Shown here in pieces: positions 24,524 through 36,132 of a stretch of 64,000 bases of DNA. The position numbers and the translations under genes were made by a program. How positions within the stretch are numbered: the stretch's first letter is position 1; each line of letters opens with the position of its first letter. The stretch is from Variovorax ginsengisoli (GTDB lineage Bacteria > Pseudomonadota > Gammaproteobacteria > Burkholderiales > Burkholderiaceae_C). The notes below the pieces were generated by a model, which was not told the DNA's origin, searched no databases, and was given only the letters and a program-made list of their open reading frames with translations. The DNA lies in the NCBI RefSeq assembly GCF_030811835.1, contig NZ_JAUSRO010000004.1, positions 248,001 to 312,000 of the forward strand. Direction: 5' to 3'.

Positions 24524-25740
24524 CCAGCCAAAGCCTCCTCGCCGGACGCAACGCGCCAGCCATCGCGCCCAGCGTGCTTGGCGGCGTACAAGGCCGAATC
24601 GGCACGGTCAATGGTGTCTTCGATGGTGTCGCCCAAGGTATGCGCGGCCACACCCGCCGAAAAAGTCACTTCCAATTTCTTCAGCAACGCGGCCGACGGC
24701 GGTGGTTGGTGCACCTGCAGGCGCAACCGGGCCAGCGGCGCCACTGCGGCGGTATCGGAACGAGCTTCCGGCATCAGCAACAGGAACTCCTCGCCGCCCC
24801 AGCGTGCAGCGCTGTCGGCGGACTGCATGGCCTCTCGCACGGCGTCGCCGAAACATCGCAGCACTTCGTCCCCAATGCTGTGGCCGTGCGTGTCGTTGAT
24901 GCGCTTGAAGTGGTCGAGGTCGATCAGCGCCACCCGGAACGGCAAGCCGGTGCGCTGCGCGCGCTCGCTCTCCCTCTGCAGGAGTTCCAGCATGTGCCCG
25001 CGGCTGAACAGCCCCGTGAGCGTGTCGCGGATGACCAGTTCCCGCATCGAGGCGATCGCGGCTTGCAGCGCCAGCTTCTGGGTGGTGAGCGCGATGCGGC
25101 GACGGCTGCGATGCACCGTGATGGCCGTGATCACCACCAGGATGGCCATGCTGGTCAGCAAGGGGAACGCTTCCTTGCACACATCGAAATGGGGGATGCC
25201 ACCCGAAGCGCCCAGCACCAGCAGGCCCGCCAGCAGACTCACCGCGATCACCCCGGTCACCGCGATCTGCCGCGGCCGCAGTCCGAAGAAGCCGAACACC
25301 TGCACCAGGCAAATGACCTGCAGCAGCGCCGGGCGCAGCGTCGGCGACATGACGAAGGCGACGGAGCCCGACAGGCTGCCCCAGATCATCTGGGGTATCA
25401 CCAGACCTGCGTCCTGCATCCGGGCCGTGCAACCCGAGCGCACCCAGGGGTAGAAACCCAGTACGCCGACGACATTGCTCACCAGCATGATGCGTGCGTC
25501 TTCCGGGGCGATCGCCCCGACGCTGACGGCGTAGAAGTAGATCATGGCCCAGGCCAGATGCAACGCCACAGAGACCAGGCAGAAGCGCAGCCTCGACGCA
25601 TGGCGTGGATCGTCGCCAAGTGCCAAGCGGCGCAGCCGAGCCACGATCGCCGGCCCGCGCCCTGCGCCGGACGACACGGCAGGGGCCGCTTCAGGCCCGG
25701 TACTGGACGACACGGCCGCGCCCCTGTTGCTTGGCCGCAT
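24520..25740 (-). CDS. Membrane-bound diguanylate cyclase (GGDEF) 1
   Basis: This 406-aa protein has about six membrane spans (residues 50-215), a short helical linker (TTQKLALQAAIASMRELV), and a GGDEF domain opening RDTLTGLFSRGHMLELL. GGEEF is intact at 315-319. The position of the RxxD inhibitory site reads QSAD, so product inhibition through that site is probably lost. It should make c-di-GMP at the inner membrane in response to an unknown signal. Its ATG lies 50 bases inside the upstream GGDEF gene. A GTG at 25713 is an alternative start, also overlapping. Confidence 0.92.
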   Translation of the reverse strand: MRPSNRGAAVSSSTGPEAAPAVSSGAGRGPAIVARLRRLALGDDPRHASRLRFCLVSVALHLAWAMIYFYAVSVGAIAPEDARIMLVSNVVGVLGFYPWVRSGCTARMQDAGLVIPQMIWGSLSGSVAFVMSPTLRPALLQVICLVQVFGFFGLRPRQIAVTGVIAVSLLAGLLVLGASGGIPHFDVCKEAFPLLTSMAILVVITAITVHRSRRRIALTTQKLALQAAIASMRELVIRDTLTGLFSRGHMLELLQRESERAQRTGLPFRVALIDLDHFKRINDTHGHSIGDEVLRCFGDAVREAMQSADSAARWGGEEFLLLMPEARSDTAAVAPLARLRLQVHQPPPSAALLKKLEVTFSAGVAAHTLGDTIEDTIDRADSALYAAKHAGRDGWRVASGEEALAG

Positions 25741-26812
25741 AGAGCGCCTGGTCGACGCGCTCGAGCGCCTGGCTCAGTGTGTCGTCCGGCCGGTGGCCGT
25801 ACACGCCCACGGAGACGTCAACCTGAACGCCGGGTGCAACACTCGCCCAATCGTGGTCGCGCAGACGCTCGCGCAGTCGGTTCATGGCCTGAACCGCTGC
25901 AGGCACCGGTGTATCGAGCATCAGGATCAGGAACTCCTCGCCACCCCAACGGGCCACTGTGTGGGCACCGGCCAGGCTCTCACGCGCCAACTCGACCAGA
26001 CCGCGCAGCACCCGGTCGCCGACCGCGTGGCCATGGTGGTCGTTGATCTGCTTGAAGAAGTCGATGTCCAGCAGGCAGACGGACAGCGGCTGCCGCGTCT
26101 GGCGCTGGTGCGTCTGCGCATGCTCGAAGAGCACCATCGCCTGGCGCCGGTTGGTCGCACCGGTGAGCACGTCGCGCTCGGACAGCGCCTGCAATTGCGA
26201 AAGTGCGGTTTCCAGCGCCTCCTTCTGCCGGCGCTGGCGCTGCTGGGCGCTGCGCACCACATGGCCGATGCCCATGAGCGCGGGCAGGTAGGCCACGGCC
26301 ATCACGAAATTGAGCAGTTCGTCCTGGAGCGCGTGCTCGCCACTTGGAAACAACCAGGCGTTCAGCGGCGACAGCGCGAGCCCGCACACCATGAGGCCGG
26401 AGGCCACGGCGATCTGCAGGCGCGACAAACGCGCGGCATCGTAGGCAATGATGAGGAAGAACACCTGCAGTGCGACGCCGCGGAATTCAGGAATGAGTGC
26501 GCAGCAAAGCGCCACCACGCAGAAGCCGACGAACAGGTGGGCGAGCGCTCCGGTGGGCTCCTTCCAGTGCGCAGTGGCATTGGTGTAGAAGGCCGCGTAC
26601 AGAGCCAGATGCGCCATTAGACAGAACGCGCAGACGATGGCCACCGCGCGCCCGGACATGGTGCCGACCCAGGCGCCAATCACCAGCAGCACGCACAGCG
26701 CGCCATAGCCGAGCGCAGCGAAGAGGAATCGACGAAGGCGCCGCAGCCTCGCCATGTCGGGCGCAGGGCTGTAGCGAGCGCCTGCAGGAATGTCAGTCGG
26801 CGCGAAAGTCAT
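25691..26812 (-). CDS. Membrane-bound diguanylate cyclase (GGDEF) 2
   Basis: This 373-aa protein has five or six membrane spans (about 28-185) and a GGDEF domain opening RDVLTGATNRRQAMVLF, with intact GGEEF at 290-294. The I-site position reads AGAH, so no RxxD is present. The architecture matches its downstream neighbour and the two may be paralogues. The 3' end overlaps that neighbour's start by 50 bases. The ATG at 26812 begins a short hydrophilic stretch; a later ATG (MARLRRLRRF, codon 20) is also possible. Confidence 0.92.
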   Translation of the reverse strand: MTFAPTDIPAGARYSPAPDMARLRRLRRFLFAALGYGALCVLLVIGAWVGTMSGRAVAIVCAFCLMAHLALYAAFYTNATAHWKEPTGALAHLFVGFCVVALCCALIPEFRGVALQVFFLIIAYDAARLSRLQIAVASGLMVCGLALSPLNAWLFPSGEHALQDELLNFVMAVAYLPALMGIGHVVRSAQQRQRRQKEALETALSQLQALSERDVLTGATNRRQAMVLFEHAQTHQRQTRQPLSVCLLDIDFFKQINDHHGHAVGDRVLRGLVELARESLAGAHTVARWGGEEFLILMLDTPVPAAVQAMNRLRERLRDHDWASVAPGVQVDVSVGVYGHRPDDTLSQALERVDQALYAAKQQGRGRVVQYRA

Positions 26813-26901
26813 GTCAAAGGCGAAGCACGCTCTCCGGATAACGAGGGAATGCCATGACTATCGGCAGAAAAACCCGAAAATTGAGTGGCGGTCGACCCTC
26901 C

Positions 26902-28131
26902 TCAAGGTCCGACTGCGATGCGATCGCGCTGTGCCAGAGAGGGGAACAGCTTGAACCACAACGCCGCCACGGCAATGGTTCCTACCCCGCCGAGCACCAC
27001 CGAGCCCACCGGACCGAGCAGCGCCGCAGTGGCGCCCGACTCGAATTCGCCCAGCTGGTTGCTCGCGCCAATGAAGATGGAATTGACCGCGCTCACGCGC
27101 CCACGCATGGCGTCGGGCGTCTCCAGCTGCACCAGCGTCTGCCGGATCACGACATTGACCATGTCGGCACCGCCGGAGACTGCCAGTGCCACCAACGAGA
27201 CCGTGAAGGTGCGCGACACGCCGAACACCACCATGCACACACCGAACAGCGCCACCGCCAGCAACAACGTCCGCCCGACATGGCGTTCAATCGGCCGCCG
27301 CGTCAGCAGAACCGATGCGACCAGCGCACCCACCGCCGGCGCGCTGCGCAGCAGGCCCATGCCCCAGGGCCCCGTGTGCAGGATGTCCTTGGCGTAGATC
27401 GGCAGCAGCGCCACGGCGCCACCGAGCAGCACCGCGAACAGATCCAGCGAAATCGCGCCGAGCACCGGCTTGCGCCGCCAGATGAAGTCCACCCCCGCGA
27501 ACACGGTCGCCAAGGTGATCGGCTCGCGCGTGCGCACCGGCTGAACATAGCGCAGCCCGCCGATGAGCACCCCACCGACGACAAAGAGCAGCAGGCTCGC
27601 GCCATACACCACGCCAGTGCCGGCCGCGAAAAGCAGCCCACCGAGCGCCGGCCCGCCGATGATCGCGCCCTGCATGCCGGCAGAACTGAAGGCCATGGCG
27701 CGGGGCAGCATCAAGGGCGGCACCAGCATGGGCGTGAGCGCCTGCTGTGCAGGCATCTGGAAGGCGCGCACTGCGCCCAGCATCACCGACAGGCCCAGCA
27801 ACAGCTCGCGCGAATCATGACCCGACTGATGCGCTGCGAGCAGCGCCAGCGCAACCGCGGCCTGCACGCCGTAGCAGATCGCCACGATGCGGCCACGATG
27901 GTGGCGGTCCACCACGTGGCCGGCATAGAGCGCCAGCACCAGCGCCGGCACGAACTGGTACAGGCCGACCAGGCCCAGATCCCAGGCGCTGGCCGTCAGG
28001 TCGTACATGTGCCAGCCGATGGCCACCAGCAACATCTGGCTGCCCGCCGTGCCGAAAAGGCGCGCCATCCACATGCGCATGAAGGAACGCTCGCGCGTGA
28101 GATCGGAAAAGCTGGGAGCGGCATCGGGCAT
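26902..28131 (-). CDS. MFS transporter (EntS/DHA3-like)
   Basis: This 409-aa inner-membrane protein has about 11-12 predicted spans and the major-facilitator loop YAGHVVDRHHRGRIVAI after span 2. The order SFMRMWMARLFGTAGSQML, PAQQALTPMLVPP and DAMRGRVSAVNSIFIG is typical of the DHA3/EntS-type exporter branch. It probably exports a small molecule by proton antiport. The substrate is unknown, and siderophore export is only one possibility. It is divergent, by 47 bp, from the pseudouridine synthase gene. Confidence 0.9.
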   Translation of the reverse strand: MPDAAPSFSDLTRERSFMRMWMARLFGTAGSQMLLVAIGWHMYDLTASAWDLGLVGLYQFVPALVLALYAGHVVDRHHRGRIVAICYGVQAAVALALLAAHQSGHDSRELLLGLSVMLGAVRAFQMPAQQALTPMLVPPLMLPRAMAFSSAGMQGAIIGGPALGGLLFAAGTGVVYGASLLLFVVGGVLIGGLRYVQPVRTREPITLATVFAGVDFIWRRKPVLGAISLDLFAVLLGGAVALLPIYAKDILHTGPWGMGLLRSAPAVGALVASVLLTRRPIERHVGRTLLLAVALFGVCMVVFGVSRTFTVSLVALAVSGGADMVNVVIRQTLVQLETPDAMRGRVSAVNSIFIGASNQLGEFESGATAALLGPVGSVVLGGVGTIAVAALWFKLFPSLAQRDRIAVGP

Positions 28132-28178
28132 CGTCTCGAGGATAGCCCAGACCTAAACTCCCAGCCTGACGCTCCACC

Positions 28179-28835
28179 ATGCAGATCCTCCCCCTCCAAC
28201 TCCACCACGAAGACGCCCACCTGCTGGTGCTCGACAAACCCGCCGGCCTGCTGTGCGTGCCCGGGCGCGGCGAAGACAAGCAGGACTGCCTGAGCGCGCG
28301 CGCCCTGTCACGCTGGCCCGACGCCCTGGTCGTCCACCGGCTCGACATGGCGACCAGCGGCCTGGTGCTCATGGCGCGCCACCCCGAAGCGCAGCGCGCG
28401 CTGGGCGACGCCTTTGCGCGCCGGGAGGTCTTCAAACGCTACGAAGCCATCGTCGACGGGCAGCCCCCACGGTCAGGGATGCGCGAAGACCACGCCTGGT
28501 CGGAGATCGACCTGCCGCTGATGGCCGACTGGCCACGACGCCCCATGCAGAAAACAGATCCCGCCGGCAAGCCGAGCCTCACGCGCTGGCGACTGCTGGA
28601 ACCGTTGCCCGAGCGCGGATGCAGCCGCCTGCTGCTCGAACCCCGGACCGGGCGAACCCACCAGCTTCGGGTGCATCTGGCGGCCATCGGCCATCCGATC
28701 CTGGGCGATGCGCTGTACGGCGACGCGCGCGTGGAGCAGGCCGCCGACCGCCTGTTGCTGCATGCGAGCGTTCTGCAGTTGCGCCACCCGGTGAGCGGAC
28801 AGGCCCTGCGCTTCGAGAGCGCTGTACCTTTCTAA
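28179..28835 (+). CDS. RluA-family pseudouridine synthase
   Basis: This 218-aa enzyme has the RluA-family catalytic motif HRLDMATSGL with Asp56 as nucleophile. It also has LVLDKPAGLLCVPGRG near the N-terminus, the KRYEAIVDG strand, and LLLEPRTGRTHQLRVHLAAIGHPILGD. It isomerises uridine in rRNA or tRNA. The short length and lack of an S4 domain fit RluA itself (23S U746 and tRNA U32), but the target is not certain. It converges on the usp gene. Confidence 0.93.
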   Translation: MQILPLQLHHEDAHLLVLDKPAGLLCVPGRGEDKQDCLSARALSRWPDALVVHRLDMATSGLVLMARHPEAQRALGDAFARREVFKRYEAIVDGQPPRSGMREDHAWSEIDLPLMADWPRRPMQKTDPAGKPSLTRWRLLEPLPERGCSRLLLEPRTGRTHQLRVHLAAIGHPILGDALYGDARVEQAADRLLLHASVLQLRHPVSGQALRFESAVPF

Positions 28836-28853
28836 CGCCTTTTCGGCGCCGCC

Positions 28854-29294
28854 TCAGCCGCCCTTGACCACCAGGACGGGCATCGTCGCGTCCTGTAGCA
28901 CGCGCTGCGTGACGCTGCCCAGCAGCAGCCGTTCGAAGCCCGCGCGCCCATGAGACCCCATGACGATCAGGTCGGCCCCCAGCGCCTGCGCCGTGTCGAC
29001 GATGCCCTCATGCACCACGTGGCCGTCGATCACGCGCTGGTCGCTGTGCAGGCCCTCGGCCGCCAGCGCGGCCACGCCGCGTGCCAGTGCCGTGTTGGCG
29101 CTGCTCGTGGCCGCGGCGATGTACTCGTTCTGCCCCAGTGCGTAGTCGGCACCCACACCGATGAACGGGTAGTTGTCGATCACGTGGATCAGCGTGATGC
29201 GGCTGCCGAAGGCCAGCGCCAAGCCACTCGCCTTGCTGACCGCCAGCATCGAAGTCTCGGACCCGTCGATGGGAACCAGGATGTGATTGAACAT
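28854..29294 (-). CDS. Universal stress protein, UspA family
   Basis: This 146-aa single Usp domain begins MFNHILVPIDGSETS and ends with the ATP-binding loop MGSHGRAGFERLLLGSVTQ (G-x2-G-x9-G-S/T type), so it is of the nucleotide-binding class. The end VLVVKGG is typical. A strong AAGGAGAGG lies 6 bases before the ATG at 29294, which rules out the longer frame. Usp proteins aid survival during starvation and oxidative or other stress. It lies just after the ergothioneine set but 100 bp away. Confidence 0.93.
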   Translation of the reverse strand: MFNHILVPIDGSETSMLAVSKASGLALAFGSRITLIHVIDNYPFIGVGADYALGQNEYIAAATSSANTALARGVAALAAEGLHSDQRVIDGHVVHEGIVDTAQALGADLIVMGSHGRAGFERLLLGSVTQRVLQDATMPVLVVKGG

Positions 29295-29394
29295 GGCAGA
29301 CCTCTCCTTGCAGTGAGTGGCCCGCGGACGAGCCGGAGCCACGACTGTACATCCGCCCTCCTGCCGCCGTTGTAGGACGACAGACGGCCGCGGC

Positions 29395-30138
29395 TCAGTC
29401 GCCCTGGAACGCCCCCGCGCGGCAGGTCACGACCAGGGTGTCGCGATGGCCAGGGGCGCGCTCGTCCAGCGGCTGGATGGGCGTCGACTCGTGGATCACG
29501 CGCGCGTCGTCGAGCAGCAGCAGCGTCCAGGGCGCGGTCATCGTGAAGCGCTCGCCGCGCCGGCCATTGGCCTCGAACACGCGCGTCTCGCCACCCTTGA
29601 TGCCTTGCCGTTCGACCAGCATCACGGCCACGAGGTCCACGCCATCGCGGTGCGCCCCTTCGGGCGTCGGCCGGCCAATGCCGTGGGCGGTATCGATGCG
29701 GAACTGGTGCGCTTCGACGAACCAGCGGCGCTCGCCATGCAGGTCACTCGCACAGGCGGCCAGCTTGCACATCAGACGCGACCACGCCGGCTGCGCCACG
29801 GTGTGCGCCTCCATCGGCCCGAACCAGCGCTGCATGCCCCCATGCAGTGCGTTGTATTCCACCGGCTGCCAATGGGCGCGATGCGGCACTTGCAGCATCT
29901 GCGCACCCTCGACGGTGAAGCAGGCATGGCGCCGCTGGCGGTACTTGCCTCCATCCTTGAGGTAGTCATCGGGCGGCAGATGCTCCCAGTCGGGCTTGAG
30001 CGCGTCGAGCTGGGCCAGCGGCAGACCCAGCCATTCGGCGACGCCGGCGGGATCCAGCACCGCATAGCCCTGCATGTGCAGGGCTTCGGAGACTTTGGCG
30101 GGCGCGATGGAAGGTGGAGCGAACGCCGGCGCGTTCAC
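29395..30138 (-). CDS. 2-oxoglutarate/Fe(II) dioxygenase family protein
   Basis: This 247-aa protein belongs to the 2OG-Fe dioxygenase family that includes bacterial free amino-acid hydroxylases (PF10014). Iron ligands are visible as H163-x-D165 (GAHRDGVDL) and H216 (ARVIHEST). Arg232 (HRDTLVV) is placed to bind 2-oxoglutarate. No signal peptide is present. Its ATG overlaps the stop of the DUF427 gene (ATGA), and the two follow egtB and egtD. An amino acid or betaine made by that set is a reasonable substrate guess, but nothing in the sequence proves it. Confidence 0.87.
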   Translation of the reverse strand: MNAPAFAPPSIAPAKVSEALHMQGYAVLDPAGVAEWLGLPLAQLDALKPDWEHLPPDDYLKDGGKYRQRRHACFTVEGAQMLQVPHRAHWQPVEYNALHGGMQRWFGPMEAHTVAQPAWSRLMCKLAACASDLHGERRWFVEAHQFRIDTAHGIGRPTPEGAHRDGVDLVAVMLVERQGIKGGETRVFEANGRRGERFTMTAPWTLLLLDDARVIHESTPIQPLDERAPGHRDTLVVTCRAGAFQGD

Positions 30139-30416
30139 GGTGCGACCTTCACGCCCTTCCAGAACGCGACGCGGTCCTTGATGGCTTCCGCTTCGGGCTT
30201 GGGCTCGGGGTAGTACCAGGCCGCATCGGCGTTGAGTTCACCGTTGACCAACAGCGAGTAGTAGCTGGCCGACCCCTTCCACGGGCAGGTCGTCTTGTGA
30301 TTGCTGAAGGTGACGTGCTCGCGGTTGAGCGAATCCAGCGGAAAGTAATGGTTACCTTCCACGACGACGGTGTCGTCACTCTCGGCGATGGTTACGCCGT
30401 TCCAGGTTGCTTTCAT
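30135..30416 (-). CDS. DUF427 domain protein
   Basis: This 93-aa protein begins MKATWNGVTIAESDDTVVVEGNHYF and carries the DUF427 core FPLDSLNREHVTFSNHKTTCPWKGSASYYS. The conserved AAWYYPEPKPEAEAIKDRVAFW follows. The family forms a small beta-tent fold with unknown function. GGAGAA lies about 8 bases before the ATG at 30416. The stop overlaps the start of the dioxygenase gene by four bases, and the egtD stop is 39 bases upstream, so it is the third gene of a probable four-gene operon. Confidence 0.9.
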   Translation of the reverse strand: MKATWNGVTIAESDDTVVVEGNHYFPLDSLNREHVTFSNHKTTCPWKGSASYYSLLVNGELNADAAWYYPEPKPEAEAIKDRVAFWKGVKVAP

Positions 30417-30455
30417 GGTCCGATTCTCCGGTGTCCGCACCACGCGGACAGCCCG

Positions 30456-32692
<2,237 letters not shown>

Positions 32693-32818
32693 GGGCGCTC
32701 CAGGATTCGCAACGTGTGGTTGTATGCGAACCGGCGGGTCCATGCCCGTAGGACAACCCCGCGCCCCTGTGCTGTGCAGGGGTGTCACCGCCGAGACAGG
32801 CGCAGGGATAATGGTGTC

Positions 32819-34180
32819 ATGAGCAAGTACACCGCCCTCGACAGCGCCCTGGGCAGGCCCCGCGTCCTGATCATCGGGTGCGGCTTCGGTGGCCTCGAAG
32901 CCGCCCGCAAACTGCAGCACGCCGACGTGGACGTCACCATGGTCGACAAGACCAACCACCATCTGTTCCAACCCCTGCTTTACCAGGTCGCCACGGCGGG
33001 CCTGGCCGCGCCCTCCATCGCGGCGCCCACGCGGGTGCTGTTCCGCGGCCAGCCGCGCATCACCACGCTGCTGGGCGAGGTCACGGACATCCGCCCTGCC
33101 GCGCGCGAAGTCGAGCTGAAGGACGGCACCTTGCTGTCCTACGACCATCTGATCGTCGCGGCCGGTGCCACCCACAGCTATTTCGGCCGCGATGAGTGGG
33201 CGACCTTCGCGCCCGGACTGAAGACGCTGTCCGACGCGTTCGAGATCCGCCGCCGCGTGCTGATGGCCTTCGAGGCCGCGGAGCTGGAAAACAACCCGGT
33301 GCGCCGTGCCGCGCAACTCACCTTCGTCGTGATCGGCGGCGGACCGACCGGCGTCGAAATGGCCGGCACGCTCACCGAGATCGCGCGTCACACGCTGTCG
33401 GGCGAATTCCGCCGCATCGACCCTGGCAGCGCCAAGGTGCTGCTGATCGAGGGCAGCCCGCGCGTGCTGCAGGCGATGCCCGAAGCGCTGAGCGCCAAGG
33501 CGAAACTGCAGTTGGAAAAACTGGGCGTGGAGGTGCGGCTCAACGCCCGCGTCACCCTGATCGATGCCAACGGTCTGGAGGTCGAGACCGGTGGGGGTGC
33601 CCACGGCACACCCGCCAACCGCTACCGCATCGAGAGCCACTGCGTCGTCTGGGCCGCTGGCGTGGCCGCCTCACCGCTCGGACGCCTGCTGGCCGCCGCC
33701 ACCGGTGCCGAGACCGACCGCCCCGGACGCATCAAGGTGCAGGCCGACCTGAGCCTGGCGGGGTTTCCGGAGATCAGCGTGGTGGGCGACCTGGCCGCGG
33801 CCCTGAGCCACGCACCCGGCAAGGAACCGACACCGGTGCCGGGCGTCTCGCCCGCCGCCAAGCAGATGGGCCGCACCGCAGCCACCAACATCCTGCACCG
33901 CCTGGCGGGCCGACCGACGCAGGCCTTTCACTATGCCGACTACGGCAACCTGGCCACCATCGGCCGCAACTCGGCCGTGGTCGACCTGGGCACGCCATTC
34001 GGCCCGCTGCGCTTCAGCGGCAAGCTGGCCTGGCTGTTCTGGTTGTTCGCCCACGTCTACTTCCTGATCGGCTTTCGCAACCGGTTCGTGGTCCTCATGG
34101 ACTGGGCGAGCGCCTATTGGAGCTTCCAGCGCTACGCACGCGTGGTGGCGCACGTGGAATCGGACCCCAACGAGGGCTGA
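32819..34180 (+). CDS. ndh: Type II NADH dehydrogenase (NADH:quinone oxidoreductase)
   Basis: This 453-aa flavoprotein has the FAD-binding motif VLIIGCGFGGLEAARKL (residues 16-32). NHHLFQPLLYQVATAGL follows. The NADH-binding motif is FVVIGGGPTGVEMAGTL, and the second FAD segment is ISVVGDLAA. The C-terminal part (GKLAWLFWLFAHVYFLIGFRNRF) is the membrane-attaching region. It passes electrons from NADH to quinone without pumping protons. The ATG at 32819 fits the family start. It is divergent from egtB, with 126 bp between them. Confidence 0.93.
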   Translation: MSKYTALDSALGRPRVLIIGCGFGGLEAARKLQHADVDVTMVDKTNHHLFQPLLYQVATAGLAAPSIAAPTRVLFRGQPRITTLLGEVTDIRPAAREVELKDGTLLSYDHLIVAAGATHSYFGRDEWATFAPGLKTLSDAFEIRRRVLMAFEAAELENNPVRRAAQLTFVVIGGGPTGVEMAGTLTEIARHTLSGEFRRIDPGSAKVLLIEGSPRVLQAMPEALSAKAKLQLEKLGVEVRLNARVTLIDANGLEVETGGGAHGTPANRYRIESHCVVWAAGVAASPLGRLLAAATGAETDRPGRIKVQADLSLAGFPEISVVGDLAAALSHAPGKEPTPVPGVSPAAKQMGRTAATNILHRLAGRPTQAFHYADYGNLATIGRNSAVVDLGTPFGPLRFSGKLAWLFWLFAHVYFLIGFRNRFVVLMDWASAYWSFQRYARVVAHVESDPNEG

Positions 34181-34218
34181 ACGGCCACACGCACCGCCGC
34201 GGAGCGGCCTTAGCCCTC

Positions 34219-35907
34219 TCAGCCCGCCTCGGCCTCCTGCAGCAGCCGCCACATGACCTTGCCCGCGCCGCTCTTGGGCAACGCGTCGACGAACTGCACC
34301 TGGCGCGGGATCTTGTAGACGGCCATGTTCTCGCGGCACCAGTCGATGATCTGCTGGGCGGTCGTGTCCTTGTGCGTGGCACGCAACACCACCACGGCCT
34401 TGACCGATTCGCCCCGGTACGCGTCCTTGGTCGCGATGATGCAGGCCTCCTGGATGGCGGGATTCTTGAACATCAGCAGCTCGACCTCGGCCGGCCAGAC
34501 CTTGAAGCCACTCGCGTTGATCATGCGCTTGAGGCGGTCGGTGATGAAGAAGTAGCCGTCTTCGTCCATGCGGCCCATGTCGCCGGTGCGAAAGAAGCGC
34601 CGCCCGTCGAACTCGACGAACGCCGCGGCAGTGGCCTCGGGCCGCTTCCAGTAGCCCTGGAACACCTCGGGCCCGCAGGTGATGATCTCGCCCGACTCGC
34701 CGATGGGCATTTCCTGCAGCGTGTCCGGGTCGACCACACGCGAATCGCTGCTCATGTACGGGATGCCCAGGCACTGCTGCTTGGGGTTGTCGTGTGGATT
34801 CGCATGCGAGGGCGCGGCCGTTTCGGTCAGGCCATACCCTTCCTGGTAGCGCAGGCCGTACTGCTCGAACAGGCGCTGCGCGACCGCCTGCGGCATGGCC
34901 GCGCCACCGCCGCCGATGTAGCTCAGGCTGCTGAGGTCGAAGGTCGCGAAGTTCGGGCTGCCCATCAGGTCGATCACCATGGTCGGGATGTTGGTCCAGC
35001 TGGTCACCTTGCGTGTGGAGATCAGCCGGCCAGCCACCTCGCGGTCCCAGCGCGGCATGACCACCAGCGTGGCGGCGCACAGGATGGCGGTGTGCATCAT
35101 GCTCACTACACCGGTGATATGGAACATCGGCACCACCGCCAGCACCACCATCTCCGAGGAGCCTGCGCCCCACAACTGGCTCGCCACGGCGTTGTGCATC
35201 AGGCTCGAATGGTGGTGGATGCACCCCTTGGGCATGCCGGTGGTACCGCTGGTGTAGGGCAGCAGGGCCATGTCGTTGGCACCGACCGAATGCTCAGGCG
35301 GCACATCCGTGGTGGCCAGGGCGTCGACCCAGTGCACCACATGGCCATCGGCAAGCACGGGCAGCGGGTGGCGCGTGAGCAGCCAGTCGCGCCAGGCTGG
35401 CGCAGGCGCCTCGTCGCCGGAGATGTCGGCATCGAAGGCGTCGGTGAACTGGGTGACGATCAGGTGCGACAGCCGCTGTGCGGGCTCGAGCGCGTTGCTC
35501 GCCTTGGCCAGCTCGGCGGCGAGATCGCCGGTGGTGATGGCCACCTTCGCATCGGGATCGACGATGTAGTGCTTGAGCTCCTCGGCCCGGTTCATCGGAT
35601 TGACCGGCACCACCACCGCATTGGCGCGCAGGATCGCAAAGTGTGCGATCACCAGCTGCGGGCAGTTCTGCATGTCGAGCACCACCCGGTCACCGCGGCG
35701 CACGCCCATGGCATGCAGCGCCGCCGCCAGGCGGTCGACCTGCGCGGCCAGCTCGCGGTAACTGGTTTCGCGACCGAAGAAAACCAGCGCCACCTTGTCC
35801 GGGTAGCGCGCTGCGGCAGTGGCGAGGTTGTGCCACAGCGAGGTGGCGGGCACGGTGATGGCGCGCGGCAGACGCGACGGCCAGAACTTGTAATGCGGAC
35901 GATCCAT
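34219..35907 (-). CDS. Long-chain-fatty-acid-type acyl-CoA ligase (AMP-binding)
   Basis: This 562-aa adenylate-forming enzyme has the phosphate loop LLPYTSGTTGMPKGCIH, the A5 motif QEGYGLTETA and the A7/A8 hinge GDMGRMDEDGYFFITDRLK. The catalytic lysine is in LPKSGAGKVMWRLL. The overall order matches medium/long-chain acyl-CoA synthetases (FadD-like). The exact acyl or aryl acid cannot be told. The ATG at 35907 has GGAG 6 bases upstream, preferred over the GTG two codons before. It lies alone, with ndh convergent and a GntR gene divergent. Confidence 0.92.
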   Translation of the reverse strand: MDRPHYKFWPSRLPRAITVPATSLWHNLATAAARYPDKVALVFFGRETSYRELAAQVDRLAAALHAMGVRRGDRVVLDMQNCPQLVIAHFAILRANAVVVPVNPMNRAEELKHYIVDPDAKVAITTGDLAAELAKASNALEPAQRLSHLIVTQFTDAFDADISGDEAPAPAWRDWLLTRHPLPVLADGHVVHWVDALATTDVPPEHSVGANDMALLPYTSGTTGMPKGCIHHHSSLMHNAVASQLWGAGSSEMVVLAVVPMFHITGVVSMMHTAILCAATLVVMPRWDREVAGRLISTRKVTSWTNIPTMVIDLMGSPNFATFDLSSLSYIGGGGAAMPQAVAQRLFEQYGLRYQEGYGLTETAAPSHANPHDNPKQQCLGIPYMSSDSRVVDPDTLQEMPIGESGEIITCGPEVFQGYWKRPEATAAAFVEFDGRRFFRTGDMGRMDEDGYFFITDRLKRMINASGFKVWPAEVELLMFKNPAIQEACIIATKDAYRGESVKAVVVLRATHKDTTAQQIIDWCRENMAVYKIPRQVQFVDALPKSGAGKVMWRLLQEAEAG

Positions 35908-36090
35908 GAACACTCCAGACGAGACCCGTCAGCCTACGCCGGGCGGCCCCGCTGCAGCATGGGGGAAGCACCCACGCCGTCACCTTGGGGACGCGCCCGA
36001 GGCACCAGAGGCACCCATAGCCCGCGCAGGCCACACCGGTGCCTGGCGGCACCGCTTTGGCGATCGTGTACGCCGCTTTGGTGCATCTGG

Positions 36091-36102
36091 CTTGCATACC
36101 AG
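36091..36102 (+). promoter_or_regulatory. Candidate FCD-type GntR operator, upstream copy
   Basis: CTTGCATACCAG lies 31 bases before the GntR start codon and differs at one position from the dyad at 36840-36851 (CTTGCATACAAG). It is inside a wider imperfect dyad, CTGG (36087-36090) and CCAG (36099-36102). It is a likely autoregulatory site. Confidence 0.5.
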
Positions 36103-36132
36103 CAGGCACGAAAACTGCTCGCTGTCAGGACA

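Noticed and set aside
28836..28853. Small hairpin CGCC-TTTTC-GGCG between rluA-type gene and usp
   Set aside because: The stem has only four pairs and there is no T run after it, so it is too weak to call a terminator.
32718..32732. Dyad GGTT-GTATGCG-AACC in the egtB/ndh gap
   Set aside because: The arms are only four bases long and no regulator gene is adjacent. It may be chance.
32693..33640. N-terminal extension of egtB
   Set aside because: The frame is open but lies antisense to ndh and lacks any EgtB feature. The DinB-like domain starts directly after the ATG at 32692.
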